Below, piece after piece: positions 30,416-38,907 of a stretch of 64,000 nucleotides of DNA (positions within the stretch are counted from its first letter, which is position 1; each line of letters starts with the position of its first letter). The notes beneath the pieces are model-generated. The model had not been told where the DNA came from, made no database searches, and was given only the letters and a program-made list of their open reading frames with translations. Position numbers and translations under genes: made by a program. The stretch is from the NCBI RefSeq assembly GCF_027943945.1, contig NZ_AP027141.1, forward strand, positions 1,550,001 to 1,614,000, written 5' to 3'. The DNA comes from Microbacterium terricola. Its GTDB lineage: Bacteria; Actinomycetota; Actinomycetes; Actinomycetales; Microbacteriaceae.

Positions 30416-31489
30416 GTGAAGATCCACAATCCGTTCCGGGTGGCATTCGTCGCGACGCTCGGCGTCGGTCTCGGGCTGCTGTTCATCGGCGGCATCCAGA
30501 CGCTGTCGACGATCCTGCTGTACGTCGGCACCGCGCTGTTCCTCTCGCTCGGCCTGGAGCCGGTCGTGTCCTGGCTGGAGCGCCGCCGACTGCCGCGCTG
30601 GGCGGCCGTGCTGGTGACGATCCTCGCGCTGCTCCTGGTGTTCGCGGGCGTGATCCTCATGGTCGTGCCCATCATCGTGGGTCAGATCTCGCAGCTCGTC
30701 ACGCAGATCCAGGACCTCGTCGACTCCGGCTCATGGGATCCCATCGGGGCGACCAAGTCATGGCTGCACGAGACGTTCCCCGCCCTCAATGTCGAGCAGG
30801 TCTTCGAGTATCTCGAGGAGTGGTACAACTCGCTCGACTTCGGGCAGATCGGCGAGACGGTCGGCAGCAGCATCATCGTCATCGGCGCCGCGCTCATCGC
30901 GGGATTCACCGGCGCGTTCATCGTGCTGATCCTGACGATCTACTTCACGGCATCCACGCCCTCGCTCAAGAAGGCCGTGTACCAGCTGGTGCCGGCCTCG
31001 AAGCGGGCGCGGTTCATCGACCTGGCCGAGCAGATCACCGATTCGGTCGGCTTCTACGTCATCGGTCAGCTCACGCTCGGCGTGATCAACGGCGTGCTGA
31101 GCGCCATCCTGCTCACGGCGATCGGCGCGCCGTTCCCCGCAGTCCTGGCCGTGATCGCGTTCTTCTTCTCGATCATCCCGCTGGTCGGCACCCTGACCGG
31201 CTCGACGATCATCGTCCTCACCTGCCTGATCCCCGGGCTCGCCACGAACCCGAACGCCTGGTGGATCGCCGCGATCTACTACCTCGTGTACATGCAGATC
31301 GAGGCGTACGTGATCTCCCCGCGCATCATGAACCGTGCCGTCTCGGTGCCGGGAGCCGTCGTCGTGATCGCCGCCCTGGCCGGTGGAGCGCTGCTCGGCC
31401 TCCTCGGCGCGCTCGTCGCGATCCCCGTGGCCGCCAGCATCCTGATCATCTACCGTCAGGTGATCATCCCGCGGCAGAACGAGCGGTAG
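30416..31489 (+). CDS. AI-2E family transporter (PF01594)
   Basis: The 357-residue integral membrane protein has about eight transmembrane segments, including paired N-terminal helices (VAFVATLGVGLGLLFIGGI; TILLYVGTALFLSLGLEP). The family signature is in GVINGVLSAILLTAIGAPFP and FFFSIIPLVGTLTGS, followed by the PRIMNRAVSVPG loop. Members include TqsA-like exporters and Na+/H+ antiporters; the substrate is unknown here. GTG 30416 follows GAGGAGAG, and TATCCT at 30375-30380 gives a leader of about 30 nt. Its stop touches the stop of the convergent hydrolase. Confidence 0.9.
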   Translation: MKIHNPFRVAFVATLGVGLGLLFIGGIQTLSTILLYVGTALFLSLGLEPVVSWLERRRLPRWAAVLVTILALLLVFAGVILMVVPIIVGQISQLVTQIQDLVDSGSWDPIGATKSWLHETFPALNVEQVFEYLEEWYNSLDFGQIGETVGSSIIVIGAALIAGFTGAFIVLILTIYFTASTPSLKKAVYQLVPASKRARFIDLAEQITDSVGFYVIGQLTLGVINGVLSAILLTAIGAPFPAVLAVIAFFFSIIPLVGTLTGSTIIVLTCLIPGLATNPNAWWIAAIYYLVYMQIEAYVISPRIMNRAVSVPGAVVVIAALAGGALLGLLGALVAIPVAASILIIYRQVIIPRQNER

Positions 31490-32218
31490 TCAGACCCCGG
31501 CGACGGGCGCCGGAGGCCATTCGTTCGGCAGCGGGAGCGCGTCGGGGGCGATCGCCGCGACGATCTCGGTGAGCACCCGCCTGGTCTGGTTCTCCCCCAC
31601 CCAGAGGTGCTTGCCGCCCTCGACGGGGATGACGACGGCGTGCGGGATCGCGGCGAAGCGCTCAGCCGCCTCCGCCGGACGCAGGTAGTCGTCGAGCTCG
31701 GGGATCAGGGCGATCACCTGACGCTCGTCCTCCGCCCAGGCCGCGACGTCCTCTGCGGTCGCGCGGTGCAGCGGCGGCGAGAGCAGGATGACGCCCTCCA
31801 CCTCGTGGTCCCTGCCGTACTTCAGTGCGAGCTCGGTCCCGAACGACCAGCCGACCAGCCAGGGCCGGGGAAGCCCGCGCTGGTGCACGAAGTCCAGTGC
31901 TGCGGCGACGTCGAACTCCTCGGCGCCGCCGCCGTCGAAGGCGCCGTCGCTCGTCCCCCGCGGCGATGAGGTGCCCCGGGTGTTGAAGCGCAGAACGGCG
32001 AGGTCCGCGAGGGCGGGCAGGCGCGCCGCCGCCTTGCGGAGGACGTGCGAGTCCATGAATCCGCCTGCCGTCGGCAGAGGGTGCAGGGTCACGAGGGTCG
32101 CGACGGCAGGCCGGTCGAGCGGGGTCGCGAGCTCTCCGACGAGGGTCAGCCCGTCGAGCGTGTGCAGCTCGATCTCCTGCCGGTGGGCGGGAAGCTCCAG
32201 TGGTCCGCGGATCTCCAT
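31490..32218 (-). CDS. Alpha/beta hydrolase
   Basis: The 242-residue alpha/beta-hydrolase resembles the COG2945 group. It has a short N-terminal strand pair, the nucleophile elbow GWSFGTELAL (Ser), a VLRFNTRGTSSPRGTSDGA loop contributing the oxyanion region, an acid near LIPELDDYLRP, and the catalytic His in VIPVEGGKHLWVGEN. No signal peptide is present, so it is cytosolic. The substrate is unknown. ATG 32218 lies 1 nt after the stop of the upstream zinc protein, which suggests coupling; an upstream in-frame extension overlaps that gene and lacks similarity. Confidence 0.85.
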   Translation of the reverse strand: MEIRGPLELPAHRQEIELHTLDGLTLVGELATPLDRPAVATLVTLHPLPTAGGFMDSHVLRKAAARLPALADLAVLRFNTRGTSSPRGTSDGAFDGGGAEEFDVAAALDFVHQRGLPRPWLVGWSFGTELALKYGRDHEVEGVILLSPPLHRATAEDVAAWAEDERQVIALIPELDDYLRPAEAAERFAAIPHAVVIPVEGGKHLWVGENQTRRVLTEIVAAIAPDALPLPNEWPPAPVAGV

Positions 32219-32219
32219 G

Positions 32220-32504
32220 TCAGGCGATGCTCCAGCAGTGCGCGTGCCAGTGGCGGCGGGCCGCGAGGTCAGCGGCATCGCCGAGCACGCCGTCGGCGCG
32301 CCAGACGACGAGGTGGGCGACCCCGGGGTCGACCGAGCGCCCGCAGCCGGGACAGACGTACGCCTTCACGGCCTGCGCAGCGGAGACCGGCTGCACGGTC
32401 CACTCCGCCCCGCGACGCGTCTCGGTGCGCTTCCATCCGGCGAGCAGACGCTCGAAGGAGTCCCCGTCGGCCGACGCCGGACGGCGCCGGTTCGCCCTCG
32501 GCAT
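32220..32504 (-). CDS. Small zinc-ribbon-like hypothetical protein
   Basis: The 94-residue basic protein holds a probable zinc site: CPGCG near residue 51, His at DPGVAHLVVW, and RRHWHAHCW near the end. The N-terminus is Arg-rich (MPRANRRRPAS). This pattern occurs in short actinobacterial proteins often mislabelled as ATP/GTP-binding, yet no P-loop is present. The function is unknown. It is coupled to the downstream hydrolase (1-nt gap). Confidence 0.75.
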   Translation of the reverse strand: MPRANRRRPASADGDSFERLLAGWKRTETRRGAEWTVQPVSAAQAVKAYVCPGCGRSVDPGVAHLVVWRADGVLGDAADLAARRHWHAHCWSIA

Positions 32505-32508
32505 GAGG

Positions 32509-33243
32509 TCAGTACCAGCCGGAGGACTGCGACTTCGCCCACGCGCCGCACGGGGTGCCGTAGCGGCCGGTGATGTAGCCGAGACCCCAGGTGATCTGCG
32601 TGGCGGGGTTGGTGGCCCAGTCCGCGCCGGCGGAGGCCATCTTGCTGCCGGGGAGCGCCTGCGGGATGCCGTAGGCGCCGCTGCCGGCGTTGTACGCGTT
32701 CACTCGCCAGCCGGATTCCTTGCTCCACAGCGAGACCAGGCAGTTGTACTCGTTCTCGCCCCAGCCGCGGGCCAGCACCATCTCATGGGCGATGGCCTGG
32801 GCGCTGCCGGGGTTCGGCGCGACGGCGGGCGGGGCCCAGCCTGTCGCGCCGGACGTGGTCGACGTCGTCGCCGCGGCGGCGACAGGCGTCGGCGTGGGCT
32901 TCGGCTTGACGTAGACGCTGTAGCTGTCCCGGCCGAGATCGCTCGCCTTGGTCTCGGCGGATGCGTCGCCCTCGAGCGACTGGGCGTCGTCGATGGTGCT
33001 GGCGTACAGCGAGGTCGTCGCGTCGTCGCCCGCAGTGGCGTCCGCGAGGGCCATGCCGGTCGGGCCGACCGAGGCCGCGACGAATCCGAGCGCGGCGAAG
33101 GCGGCGAAGACCGCCACGACTCCGCGACGGCGCGACCAGCGCGGTGAGGGCGCGGGTGCCGGATGGCGGGAGGGCTGTGGGGAGACGGCGGCGTGCGCAC
33201 GCGCGGGCACGAGCGCATCGCGTCGGCCGCGTCGTGTCGTCAT
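32509..33243 (-). CDS. Secreted lytic transglycosylase-like protein (APF C-terminal domain)
   Basis: The 244-residue product has an Arg-rich N-terminus and one hydrophobic segment (about residues 45-65, VVAVFAAFAALGFVAASVG) acting as signal or anchor. A Thr/Pro/Ser linker (VKPKPTPTPVAAAATTSTTS) leads to a C-terminal lysozyme-like domain: CLVSLWSKESGWRVNAYN with the catalytic Glu, GAYGIPQALPGSKM, and a WATNPATQITWGLGYI stretch. Such domains cleave or remodel peptidoglycan. TAGACT at 33272-33277 (minus) gives a leader of about 22 nt. The mature protein has two cysteines (CLVS, PCGAW) that may pair. Confidence 0.85.
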   Translation of the reverse strand: MTTRRGRRDALVPARAHAAVSPQPSRHPAPAPSPRWSRRRGVVAVFAAFAALGFVAASVGPTGMALADATAGDDATTSLYASTIDDAQSLEGDASAETKASDLGRDSYSVYVKPKPTPTPVAAAATTSTTSGATGWAPPAVAPNPGSAQAIAHEMVLARGWGENEYNCLVSLWSKESGWRVNAYNAGSGAYGIPQALPGSKMASAGADWATNPATQITWGLGYITGRYGTPCGAWAKSQSSGWY

Positions 33244-33317
33244 CTCAGTCCCGGAAGTCACAGTGGCCCCGAGTCTAGCGGGCGTGCCTGAGGGCTGCCA
33301 TCCGGGTGAGGGGTTCC

Positions 33318-33884
33318 TCATGCGACCGCCAGGATCACCTCGACGACCGCGTCCAGCAGCGCGTCGACCTGCGCTTCCCGGTATCCGCCCCGCTGCATGC
33401 GGAAGGCGACGGAGCGCACCTGCTCGACCGTGACCGGTTCGCCGTCCTCCAGGAACGCCGTGATCTTGTCGGTGACGAGGTCGACCTCGTCACGCCGATA
33501 CCCGTAGTGCAGCCCGCCGACACGATCGAACCGGCGTCCGTTCGGGCGGGTGATGCGATCGAGGATCACCTGCGCGTTCTCGCGGGCCATACCGACCCAC
33601 TCATGCGCGCCGACCCGCGCCATCGCGCTGTCGCGCTCCCGGACGGCGAAGGCGTCCTCGATGCGGCCGAGCGCCGCATCCACCTGCGCGACGGCGTAGC
33701 CGTTGCGTGCGAGCGGGAAGGCCACCTGGCGGACATCCGCGGCCGTGAGGCTGGCGTCGCCGGTCTCGAAGGCGTCGCGTGCCTTGGCCAGGAAGGCGTC
33801 GACGGCGGCGCGGTCGTACCCCTTCTCTCGGCCGTGGACCTCGGGGAATGCCGCGGGTGGTGCGTCGGGAGTCATCGTCATCAT
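33318..33884 (-). CDS. DivIVA-domain-type repeat protein, function unknown
   Basis: The 188-residue protein contains related modules: GYDRAAVDAFLAKARDAFE, DVRQVAFPLARNGYAVAQVD, HYGYRRDEVDLVTDKITAF and QVRSVAFRMQRGGYREAQVD. These GYxxxxVD units are the short motifs seen in DivIVA/DUF-type actinobacterial proteins. There is no membrane segment or long coiled coil. A role near the cell pole or envelope is suggested only by the motif. ATG 33884 overlaps the cdsA stop (ATGA); two further ATGs lie within three codons. It is the last gene of the frr-cdsA run. Confidence 0.75.
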   Translation of the reverse strand: MMTMTPDAPPAAFPEVHGREKGYDRAAVDAFLAKARDAFETGDASLTAADVRQVAFPLARNGYAVAQVDAALGRIEDAFAVRERDSAMARVGAHEWVGMARENAQVILDRITRPNGRRFDRVGGLHYGYRRDEVDLVTDKITAFLEDGEPVTVEQVRSVAFRMQRGGYREAQVDALLDAVVEVILAVA

Positions 33885-34864
33885 GCCGCCAGAGGAGAGA
33901 GCAGGTAGTACAGCGTCAGTGCGCTGATCGTCGAGGGGAGGATCGAATCGAGGCGGTCGAGCACACCGCCGTGCCCCGGCAGCCACGAGCTCATGTCCTT
34001 GATGCCCAGGTCGCGCTTGATCATCGACTCGCCCAGGTCGCCGATCGTCGCCGTCAGCAGCACGGCGGCACCCAGGATCAGACCGGCCCAGAACGGCAGG
34101 CCGAGCAGGAACAGCGCGAGGAGCGCTCCGGCCAGCAGCGCGCCGACCGCGGCGCCCGCGAAGCCCTCCCAGGTCTTCTTGGGACTGATCCGCGGCGCCA
34201 TGGGGTGCTTGCCGAACGCGAGCCCCGAGGCGTATGCGCCGGTGTCGGAGACGACCGCGATGATGACGAACCCGAGCACCCACCATTCGCCGCCGTCCTG
34301 GCGCAGCAGGATCAGGCAGAGGCTGGCGAGGAAGGGCACGTAGAGCTGCACCAGCACGCCGGCGAGCACATCGTCGAGCACGTCGCCGTAGGTGCGGCCG
34401 TCCTTCGCCACCATCTGGGCGACCAGGCGCCACACGACCACGACGGCGACCGCGACGAAGGTCACGACCCAGTGGGTCCACAGGCCCAGGAAGTAGCCGG
34501 AGACGGCGAGCACCGTACCGGCGACCAGCTGCGGGACGAGGTCGACCCGGCGTCCGGAGGCGACCAGCGCACGGCTGAGCTCGAAGATGCCCAGCAGCGC
34601 CGCGCCGAGCGCGAACACCACGAAGACCTGCTTGAAGAAGATCAGCGAGGCGACCAGGAGCGCGCCGATGGCGAGTCCGATCAGGGTCGCGACGATGAGG
34701 TCACGCCCGGTGCGGGCCTTGATGCGCTCGTTCGCCTCTTCGAACTCGGCGCGGGCGTGCGCGACCTGGTGCTCGAACTCGCTGCGCGCCGCACGTACGT
34801 GCTCGCGGCGCGAGACCGGCTCTGCCGGTGCGGCGTCGTCCGGTGACGCCCCTGAATCGGTCAT
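33881..34864 (-). CDS. cdsA: Phosphatidate cytidylyltransferase
   Basis: CdsA makes CDP-diacylglycerol from phosphatidate in the membrane. The 327-residue protein has a charged, coiled-coil-prone cytosolic N-terminus (EHVRAARSEFEHQVAHARAE, residues 20-40), about eight transmembrane segments, VVSDTGAYASGLAFGKHP, SPKKTWEGFAGA and the family signature WLPGHGGVLDRLDSILPS. It is 8 nt downstream of frr, in the order pyrH-frr-cdsA. The N-terminal extension is longer than in E. coli, as in many actinobacteria. Confidence 0.94.
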   Translation of the reverse strand: MTDSGASPDDAAPAEPVSRREHVRAARSEFEHQVAHARAEFEEANERIKARTGRDLIVATLIGLAIGALLVASLIFFKQVFVVFALGAALLGIFELSRALVASGRRVDLVPQLVAGTVLAVSGYFLGLWTHWVVTFVAVAVVVVWRLVAQMVAKDGRTYGDVLDDVLAGVLVQLYVPFLASLCLILLRQDGGEWWVLGFVIIAVVSDTGAYASGLAFGKHPMAPRISPKKTWEGFAGAAVGALLAGALLALFLLGLPFWAGLILGAAVLLTATIGDLGESMIKRDLGIKDMSSWLPGHGGVLDRLDSILPSTISALTLYYLLSPLAA

Positions 34865-34872
34865 CGGCGTCC

Positions 34873-35427
34873 TCAGACCTCGAGCAGCTCGGCCTCTTTG
34901 CGCTTGAGCGCGTCGTCGATGGCGTCGACGTGGGCGCGCGTCAGAGCGTCGAGCTCCTTCTCGGCGCGCGCGAGATCGTCGTCGCTGACCTCGCCCTTGA
35001 GGGCGTCCAGGTCGTCCTTCGACTTGCGGCGGATGCCACGGACGTGGACCTTCGCGTCCTCGCCCTTGGTCCGCACGATCTTCACGAACTCCTTGCGGCG
35101 CTCCTCCGTGAGCTCGGGCAGCGTGACCCGCACGATGCTGCCGTCGTTCGTCGGGTTGGCGCCGAGATTCGGGGTGCTCCGAATGGCCTCCTCGATGGCC
35201 TTCAGCGCCGACTTGTCGTACGGCGTGACCACGAGCGTGCGGGCCTCGGTGTTGTTCAGCGACGCGAGCTGCGAGAGCGGCGTGGGCGTGCCGTAGTAGT
35301 CCACGAGGATCTTCTGGAACAGCTGCGGGTTGGCGCGGCCCGTCCGCACTGTGGCGAAGTCATCCTTCGCGGCCTCGACGGCCCGATCCATTCGCGAACC
35401 GGCATCTGCCAGGACATCGGCGATCAC
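34873..35427 (-). CDS. frr: Ribosome recycling factor
   Basis: RRF splits post-termination ribosomes with EF-G. The 184-residue product matches the family length and begins [20 protein letters not shown]. It contains [21 protein letters not shown] and [20 protein letters not shown] chose GTG 35427 (GGGAG 5 nt upstream) over ATG 35439, which would add four atypical residues. TAGACT at 35460-35465 (minus) is a likely -10 box, so frr-cdsA has its own promoter as well as possible read-through from pyrH. Confidence 0.95.
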   Translation of the reverse strand: MIADVLADAGSRMDRAVEAAKDDFATVRTGRANPQLFQKILVDYYGTPTPLSQLASLNNTEARTLVVTPYDKSALKAIEEAIRSTPNLGANPTNDGSIVRVTLPELTEERRKEFVKIVRTKGEDAKVHVRGIRRKSKDDLDALKGEVSDDDLARAEKELDALTRAHVDAIDDALKRKEAELLEV

Positions 35428-35476
35428 AGTGACTCCCATCGGGTAAGACCAGAACCCTCAGTCTAGTCGGGACGGT

Positions 35477-36196
35477 TCAGACGGTGACGACGGTGCCGAT
35501 CGGCTCGCCGAGCAGTGCGCGGGTGACGTTGCCCGCCGGCTCCATCCCGAACACGCGCATGTCCATGCCGTTGTCCATGCACAGGCTGAACGCCGTGGAG
35601 TCGACGACCTTCAGTCCACGCTGCAGGGCATCGCGGTACGTGATCCGGTCGATCAGGGTGGCCGAAGGGTCCTTCTTGGGGTCGGCGGTGTAGACCCCGT
35701 CGACGCCGTTCTTGGCGACGAGGACCTCCACCGCGCTGATCTCCAGCGCGCGCTGCGCGGCGACCGTGTCGGTGGAGAAGTAGGGCAGACCCGCGCCGGC
35801 GCCGAAGATCACGACGCGCCCCTTCTCCATGTGGCGCTCTGCACGCCGCGGGATGTACGGCTCGGCGACCTGCGTCATTGAGATGGCGGACTGCACGCGG
35901 GTGGCGGCGCCGGCCTGCTCGAGGAAGTCCTGCAGGGCGAGGGCGTTCATCACCGTGCCGAGCATGCCCATGTAGTCGGCGCGCCCGCGGTCCATGCCGC
36001 GCTGGCTGAGCTCCGCGCCGCGGAAGAAGTTGCCGCCGCCGACGACGATGGAGATCTCGACCCTGTCTACGGCCGCCGCGATCTCCTGCGCGATCTGGCT
36101 CACGATGTCGGGGTTCACACCCAGCTGTCCCCCGCCGAAGGCCTCGCCCGAGAGCTTGAGCAGGACGCGCCGGCGTCCGGTCGCTTCATCGATCAC
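35477..36196 (-). CDS. pyrH: UMP kinase
   Basis: PyrH phosphorylates UMP to UDP for pyrimidine nucleotide supply. The 239-residue amino-acid-kinase-fold protein shows [39 protein letters not shown], the [16 protein letters not shown] segment and [19 protein letters not shown]. The GTG start follows GAGAGGAAC. TAGGTT at 36221-36226 (minus) is a probable -10 box just downstream of the tsf terminator, so pyrH is transcribed separately from rpsB-tsf. Confidence 0.96.
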   Translation of the reverse strand: MIDEATGRRRVLLKLSGEAFGGGQLGVNPDIVSQIAQEIAAAVDRVEISIVVGGGNFFRGAELSQRGMDRGRADYMGMLGTVMNALALQDFLEQAGAATRVQSAISMTQVAEPYIPRRAERHMEKGRVVIFGAGAGLPYFSTDTVAAQRALEISAVEVLVAKNGVDGVYTADPKKDPSATLIDRITYRDALQRGLKVVDSTAFSLCMDNGMDMRVFGMEPAGNVTRALLGEPIGTVVTV

Positions 36197-36235
36197 GTGT
36201 GTGTTCCTCTCATCGCGTACAACCTATCGAAGGGC

Positions 36236-36280
36236 ATGAGAAAAGGCCCGCGCCGAACGGATCGGCGCGGGCCTTCTCAT
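36236..36280 (-). terminator. Rho-independent terminator after tsf
   Basis: A perfect 13-bp stem pairs 36243-36255 with 36263-36275 around a 7-nt loop, followed on the minus strand by TTTTCTCAT. The outer arms ATGAG/CTCAT extend it. It lies 5 nt after the tsf stop and before the pyrH promoter. Confidence 0.9.
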
Positions 36281-36284
36281 CGGA

Positions 36285-37112
36285 TCAGGCGCCGACCTTG
36301 AAGCGGGCGAAGCCCGTGAGGGTCAGACCCGCGTCCTGAGCGACCTTCGCGACGGACAGCTTGTTGTCCTTCGCGTAGTCCTGGTCGAGCAGCGAGACCT
36401 GCTTGAAGAACGCGTTCACGCGGCCCTCGACGATCTTGGGCAGGGCGGCCTCGGGCTTGCCCTCGCCGCGCGAGATCTCGGTGACGATCTCCCGCTCCTT
36501 GTCGACATCGGCCTCGGGGACCTCGTCGCGCGAGAGGTACGACGGGTTCGCGAACGAGATGTGCTGCGCGAGGCTGCGCGCGGTCTCCGCGTCGTCGCCG
36601 GTGTAGGCGAGCACCACGCCGACCTGCGGGGGCAGGTCCTTGCTGGTGCGGTGCAGGTAGACCTCGAAGTGGTCACCCGAGAGGGTGCGCACGCGACGCA
36701 GTTCGACCTTCTCGCCGATGATGGCGGCCTCGTCCGAGATGAGCTGCTCGACCGTGCCCGCACCGGCGGGAGCGGCGAGAGCGACCTCGACAGAGTCGGC
36801 GGCGACCGCGGCGACCGCGTCGGCGACCTTGTCGGCCAGCGCGATGAAGCGGTCGTTCTTCGCCACGAAGTCGGTCTCGCACGCGAGCTCGATGAGCGTG
36901 ACCTTGCCGTCCGACTCGCGAGCGGCGACGAGGCCCTCGCTGGTGGAACGGTCGGCGCGCTTGGCGTTGCCCTTCGCGCCCTTCAGGCGGAGGATCTCGA
37001 CGGCCTTCTCGACGTCGCCGTCGGCCTCTTCGAGGGCCTTCTTGGTGTCGACCATGCCCGTGCCGAGCTGCTCGCGCAGCGCCTTGATGTCGGCGATGGT
37101 GAAGTTTGCCAT
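36285..37112 (-). CDS. tsf: Elongation factor Ts
   Basis: EF-Ts recharges EF-Tu with GTP. The 275-residue protein starts MANFTIADIKALREQLGTGM and has VDTKKALEEADGDVEKAVEI, the TDFVAKND loop contacting EF-Tu, and the dimerisation core through FARFKVGA. The ATG is preceded by GGAG at 9 nt. It follows rpsB with a 78-nt gap that contains a strong hairpin, and a strong terminator follows it. Length and order are canonical. Confidence 0.97.
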   Translation of the reverse strand: MANFTIADIKALREQLGTGMVDTKKALEEADGDVEKAVEILRLKGAKGNAKRADRSTSEGLVAARESDGKVTLIELACETDFVAKNDRFIALADKVADAVAAVAADSVEVALAAPAGAGTVEQLISDEAAIIGEKVELRRVRTLSGDHFEVYLHRTSKDLPPQVGVVLAYTGDDAETARSLAQHISFANPSYLSRDEVPEADVDKEREIVTEISRGEGKPEAALPKIVEGRVNAFFKQVSLLDQDYAKDNKLSVAKVAQDAGLTLTGFARFKVGA

Positions 37113-37146
37113 GGGTGGCGGCTCCTTGATTCGTGAATGAGGGGAT

Positions 37147-37184
37147 GCTGCGGCGGAACCGGATCGACCCGGTTCCGCCGCAGC
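37147..37184 (-). promoter_or_regulatory. 16-bp hairpin between rpsB and tsf
   Basis: 37147-37162 pairs perfectly with 37169-37184 around a 6-nt loop in the rpsB-tsf gap, without a U-tract. It may cause partial termination or protect the rpsB mRNA end, adjusting the S2:EF-Ts ratio; the function is inferred. Confidence 0.5.
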
Positions 37185-37190
37185 GATGAC

Positions 37191-38102
37191 TTACTTGGCG
37201 GCGTCAGCCTCGGCGGCGGGAGCCTCGACCTCGGCCTCGGCGGCGGGAGCCTCGACCTCGGCGGCGGGTGCCTCGACCTCGACCTCGGCGGCGGGTGCCT
37301 CGACCTCGACCTCGGCGGCGGGCGCCTCAGCGTCGGCGACGGGCTGCTCGAGCAGCTCGCGCTCCCAGTCGGCGAGCGGCTCGGCGGCCTCAGCCGTCTC
37401 GTCCGTCGGGTTGTGGCGCTGGATGAGACCCTCGGCGGCAGCATCCGCGATGATGCGGGTGAGCAGGCCGACGGAGCGGATCGCGTCGTCGTTGCCGGGG
37501 ATCGGGTACTGGAACTCGTCCGGGTCGGCGTTCGTGTCGAGGATGCCGATCACCGGGATGCCGAGCTTGGTCGCCTCGTTGACGGCGAGGTGCTCGCGCT
37601 TCGCGTCGACCACCCAGATCGCCGAAGGGGTCTTCGACATGTTGCGGATGCCGCCGAGCGACTTGTGCAGCTTGTCGAGCTCGCGCTTCTTGAGCAGGAG
37701 CTCCTTCTTGGTGAAGCCGCTCTCCGCCGGGTTCTCGTAGTCGAGCTCCTCGAGCTCCTTCATGCGGGCGAGGCGCTTCGAGACGGTCTGGAAGTTGGTG
37801 AGGAGGCCACCGAGCCAGCGCTGGTTGACGTAGGGCTGGCCGACGCGGGTCGCCTGCTCGGCCAGGATCTCCTGGGCCTGCTTCTTGGTGCCCACGAAGA
37901 GGATGGTGCCGCCGTGCGCGACCGTCTCCTTGACGAACTCGTACGCCTTGTCGATGTACGACAGCGACTGCTGGAGGTCGATGATGTGGATGCCGGAGCG
38001 CTCCGTGAGGATGAAGCGCTTGACCTTCGGGTTCCACCGGCGGGTCTGGTGTCCGAAGTGGACGCCGCTGTCGAGCAGCTGGCGAATGGTGACGACGGCC
38101 AT
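37191..38102 (-). CDS. rpsB: Small ribosomal subunit protein uS2 with repetitive C-terminal extension
   Basis: The 303-residue S2 protein starts [20 protein letters not shown] and carries [33 protein letters not shown] and the late [15 protein letters not shown], all canonical. The folded part ends near residue 245. About 45 residues of [13 protein letters not shown] repeats (259-303) follow, which E. coli S2 lacks. ATG 38102 follows AGGAGAACGG. The gene heads the rpsB-tsf unit and has a leader of about 195 nt. Confidence 0.97.
   Translation of the reverse strand: MAVVTIRQLLDSGVHFGHQTRRWNPKVKRFILTERSGIHIIDLQQSLSYIDKAYEFVKETVAHGGTILFVGTKKQAQEILAEQATRVGQPYVNQRWLGGLLTNFQTVSKRLARMKELEELDYENPAESGFTKKELLLKKRELDKLHKSLGGIRNMSKTPSAIWVVDAKREHLAVNEATKLGIPVIGILDTNADPDEFQYPIPGNDDAIRSVGLLTRIIADAAAEGLIQRHNPTDETAEAAEPLADWERELLEQPVADAEAPAAEVEVEAPAAEVEVEAPAAEVEAPAAEAEVEAPAAEADAAK
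37194..37328 (-). repeat. 27-bp coding repeats in the rpsB 3' end
   Basis: Five imperfect units encode EAPAAEVEV (9 residues each; the third is shortened to 7, and the last runs out as [11 protein letters not shown]). DNA copies are nearly identical, which suggests expansion by slippage or unequal recombination with the frame kept. Confidence 0.85.
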
Positions 38103-38308
38103 GGCCGTTCTCCTGTTCTCGGCGCACGCGTGCGCCGTTTGCGGTTTGTTCCGCCGGAGGATGCTCCGGCGAGCCTGATGCCCGACACGCTCCCGCTCGA
38201 CCGCGGAGTGCGGTTGAGACCGATGGGAGGGGGTGTCGCGGGTCCGCCGGGGCGGTCCGCTGAAGGGCATGCGTAGTCACCCCGAGATCGAGGTGCCCTG
38301 CCAGTGTA
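38103..38308 (-). promoter_or_regulatory. rpsB promoter and structured leader
   Basis: TACACT at 38308-38303 (minus) is a probable -10 box, giving a leader of about 195 nt. In it are a 16-bp palindrome (38121-38136) and a hairpin with 8-bp arms (38152-38159/38164-38171, loop GATG on the plus strand), both within 70 nt of the start codon. A ribosomal-protein autoregulatory leader is plausible but not matched to a known family here. The rest of 38103-38407 holds no gene I can support. Confidence 0.5.
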
Positions 38309-38407
38309 TCAGCCGCCGCCTCCTCCCCACAGCGCGTGCGGGCGTCGTGGTGCACAGGTTGCACCGCCGGCGTCTGCATGGCGGAAGCCGTACGGGAGGC
38401 TGTCTCC

Positions 38408-38881
38408 GTGCAGGGGCGTGGGGTGCGGATCCGTGCGGCGGTCCTCGCCGCGGCGCTCGTCGTCGGAGCCGCTCCGGACGGATGGCGCTGGCCGGTCGAG
38501 CATGTCGTCGTCACCCACGAATACCAGGCGCCGGCTCACGCCTACGGGCCCGGTCACCGCGGCATCGACCTCCGCCTGGACGACGAGCGGATGCTGCGCG
38601 CACCGGCCGACGGGGTCATCGCGTTCGCGGGACAGGTCGCCGGGCGCGGGGTGGTCACGATCGATCACGGCGACGGGCTGGTGACCACGCTCGAGCCGGC
38701 CGTGACGGTCCTCGGCGTCGGCTCACCGGTCGCCCGCGGTGACGTGGTCGCCGAGCCCGGCCTCGGGGGTCACGCCGCGCCGGGGGACGTGCACTTCGGG
38801 GTGCGGCGGGACGGCGAGTACGTCAATCCGCGGATGCTGCTGGGCGGCGTGCCGCGCGCAGTGCTGCTGCCGTGCTGCTGA
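38408..38881 (+). CDS. Secreted M23 family metallopeptidase-like protein
   Basis: The 157-residue product has a signal-type N-terminus (MQGRGVRIRAAVLAAALVVG) and a LytM/M23 domain: GPGHRGIDLRLDD (zinc His and Asp), IDHGDGLVTTLEP, and GDVHFGVRRDGEYVNP. In classical LytM the last zinc motif is HxH; here it is DVH, a variation common in short actinobacterial members. It probably acts on, or binds, peptidoglycan outside the cell. GTG 38408 follows GGGAGG by 8 nt and is preferred to ATG 38378, which would precede the signal with acidic residues. It is convergent with xerC. Confidence 0.82.
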   Translation: MQGRGVRIRAAVLAAALVVGAAPDGWRWPVEHVVVTHEYQAPAHAYGPGHRGIDLRLDDERMLRAPADGVIAFAGQVAGRGVVTIDHGDGLVTTLEPAVTVLGVGSPVARGDVVAEPGLGGHAAPGDVHFGVRRDGEYVNPRMLLGGVPRAVLLPCC

Positions 38882-38907
38882 ATGTGCTGGTGAGCGTGCC
38901 GTGACCG

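Noticed and set aside
38408..38881. M23 protein as a dead enzyme because the HxH motif reads DVH
   Set aside because: The same variation is, to my knowledge, common in short actinobacterial members and the other zinc residues are present, so inactivity cannot be claimed.
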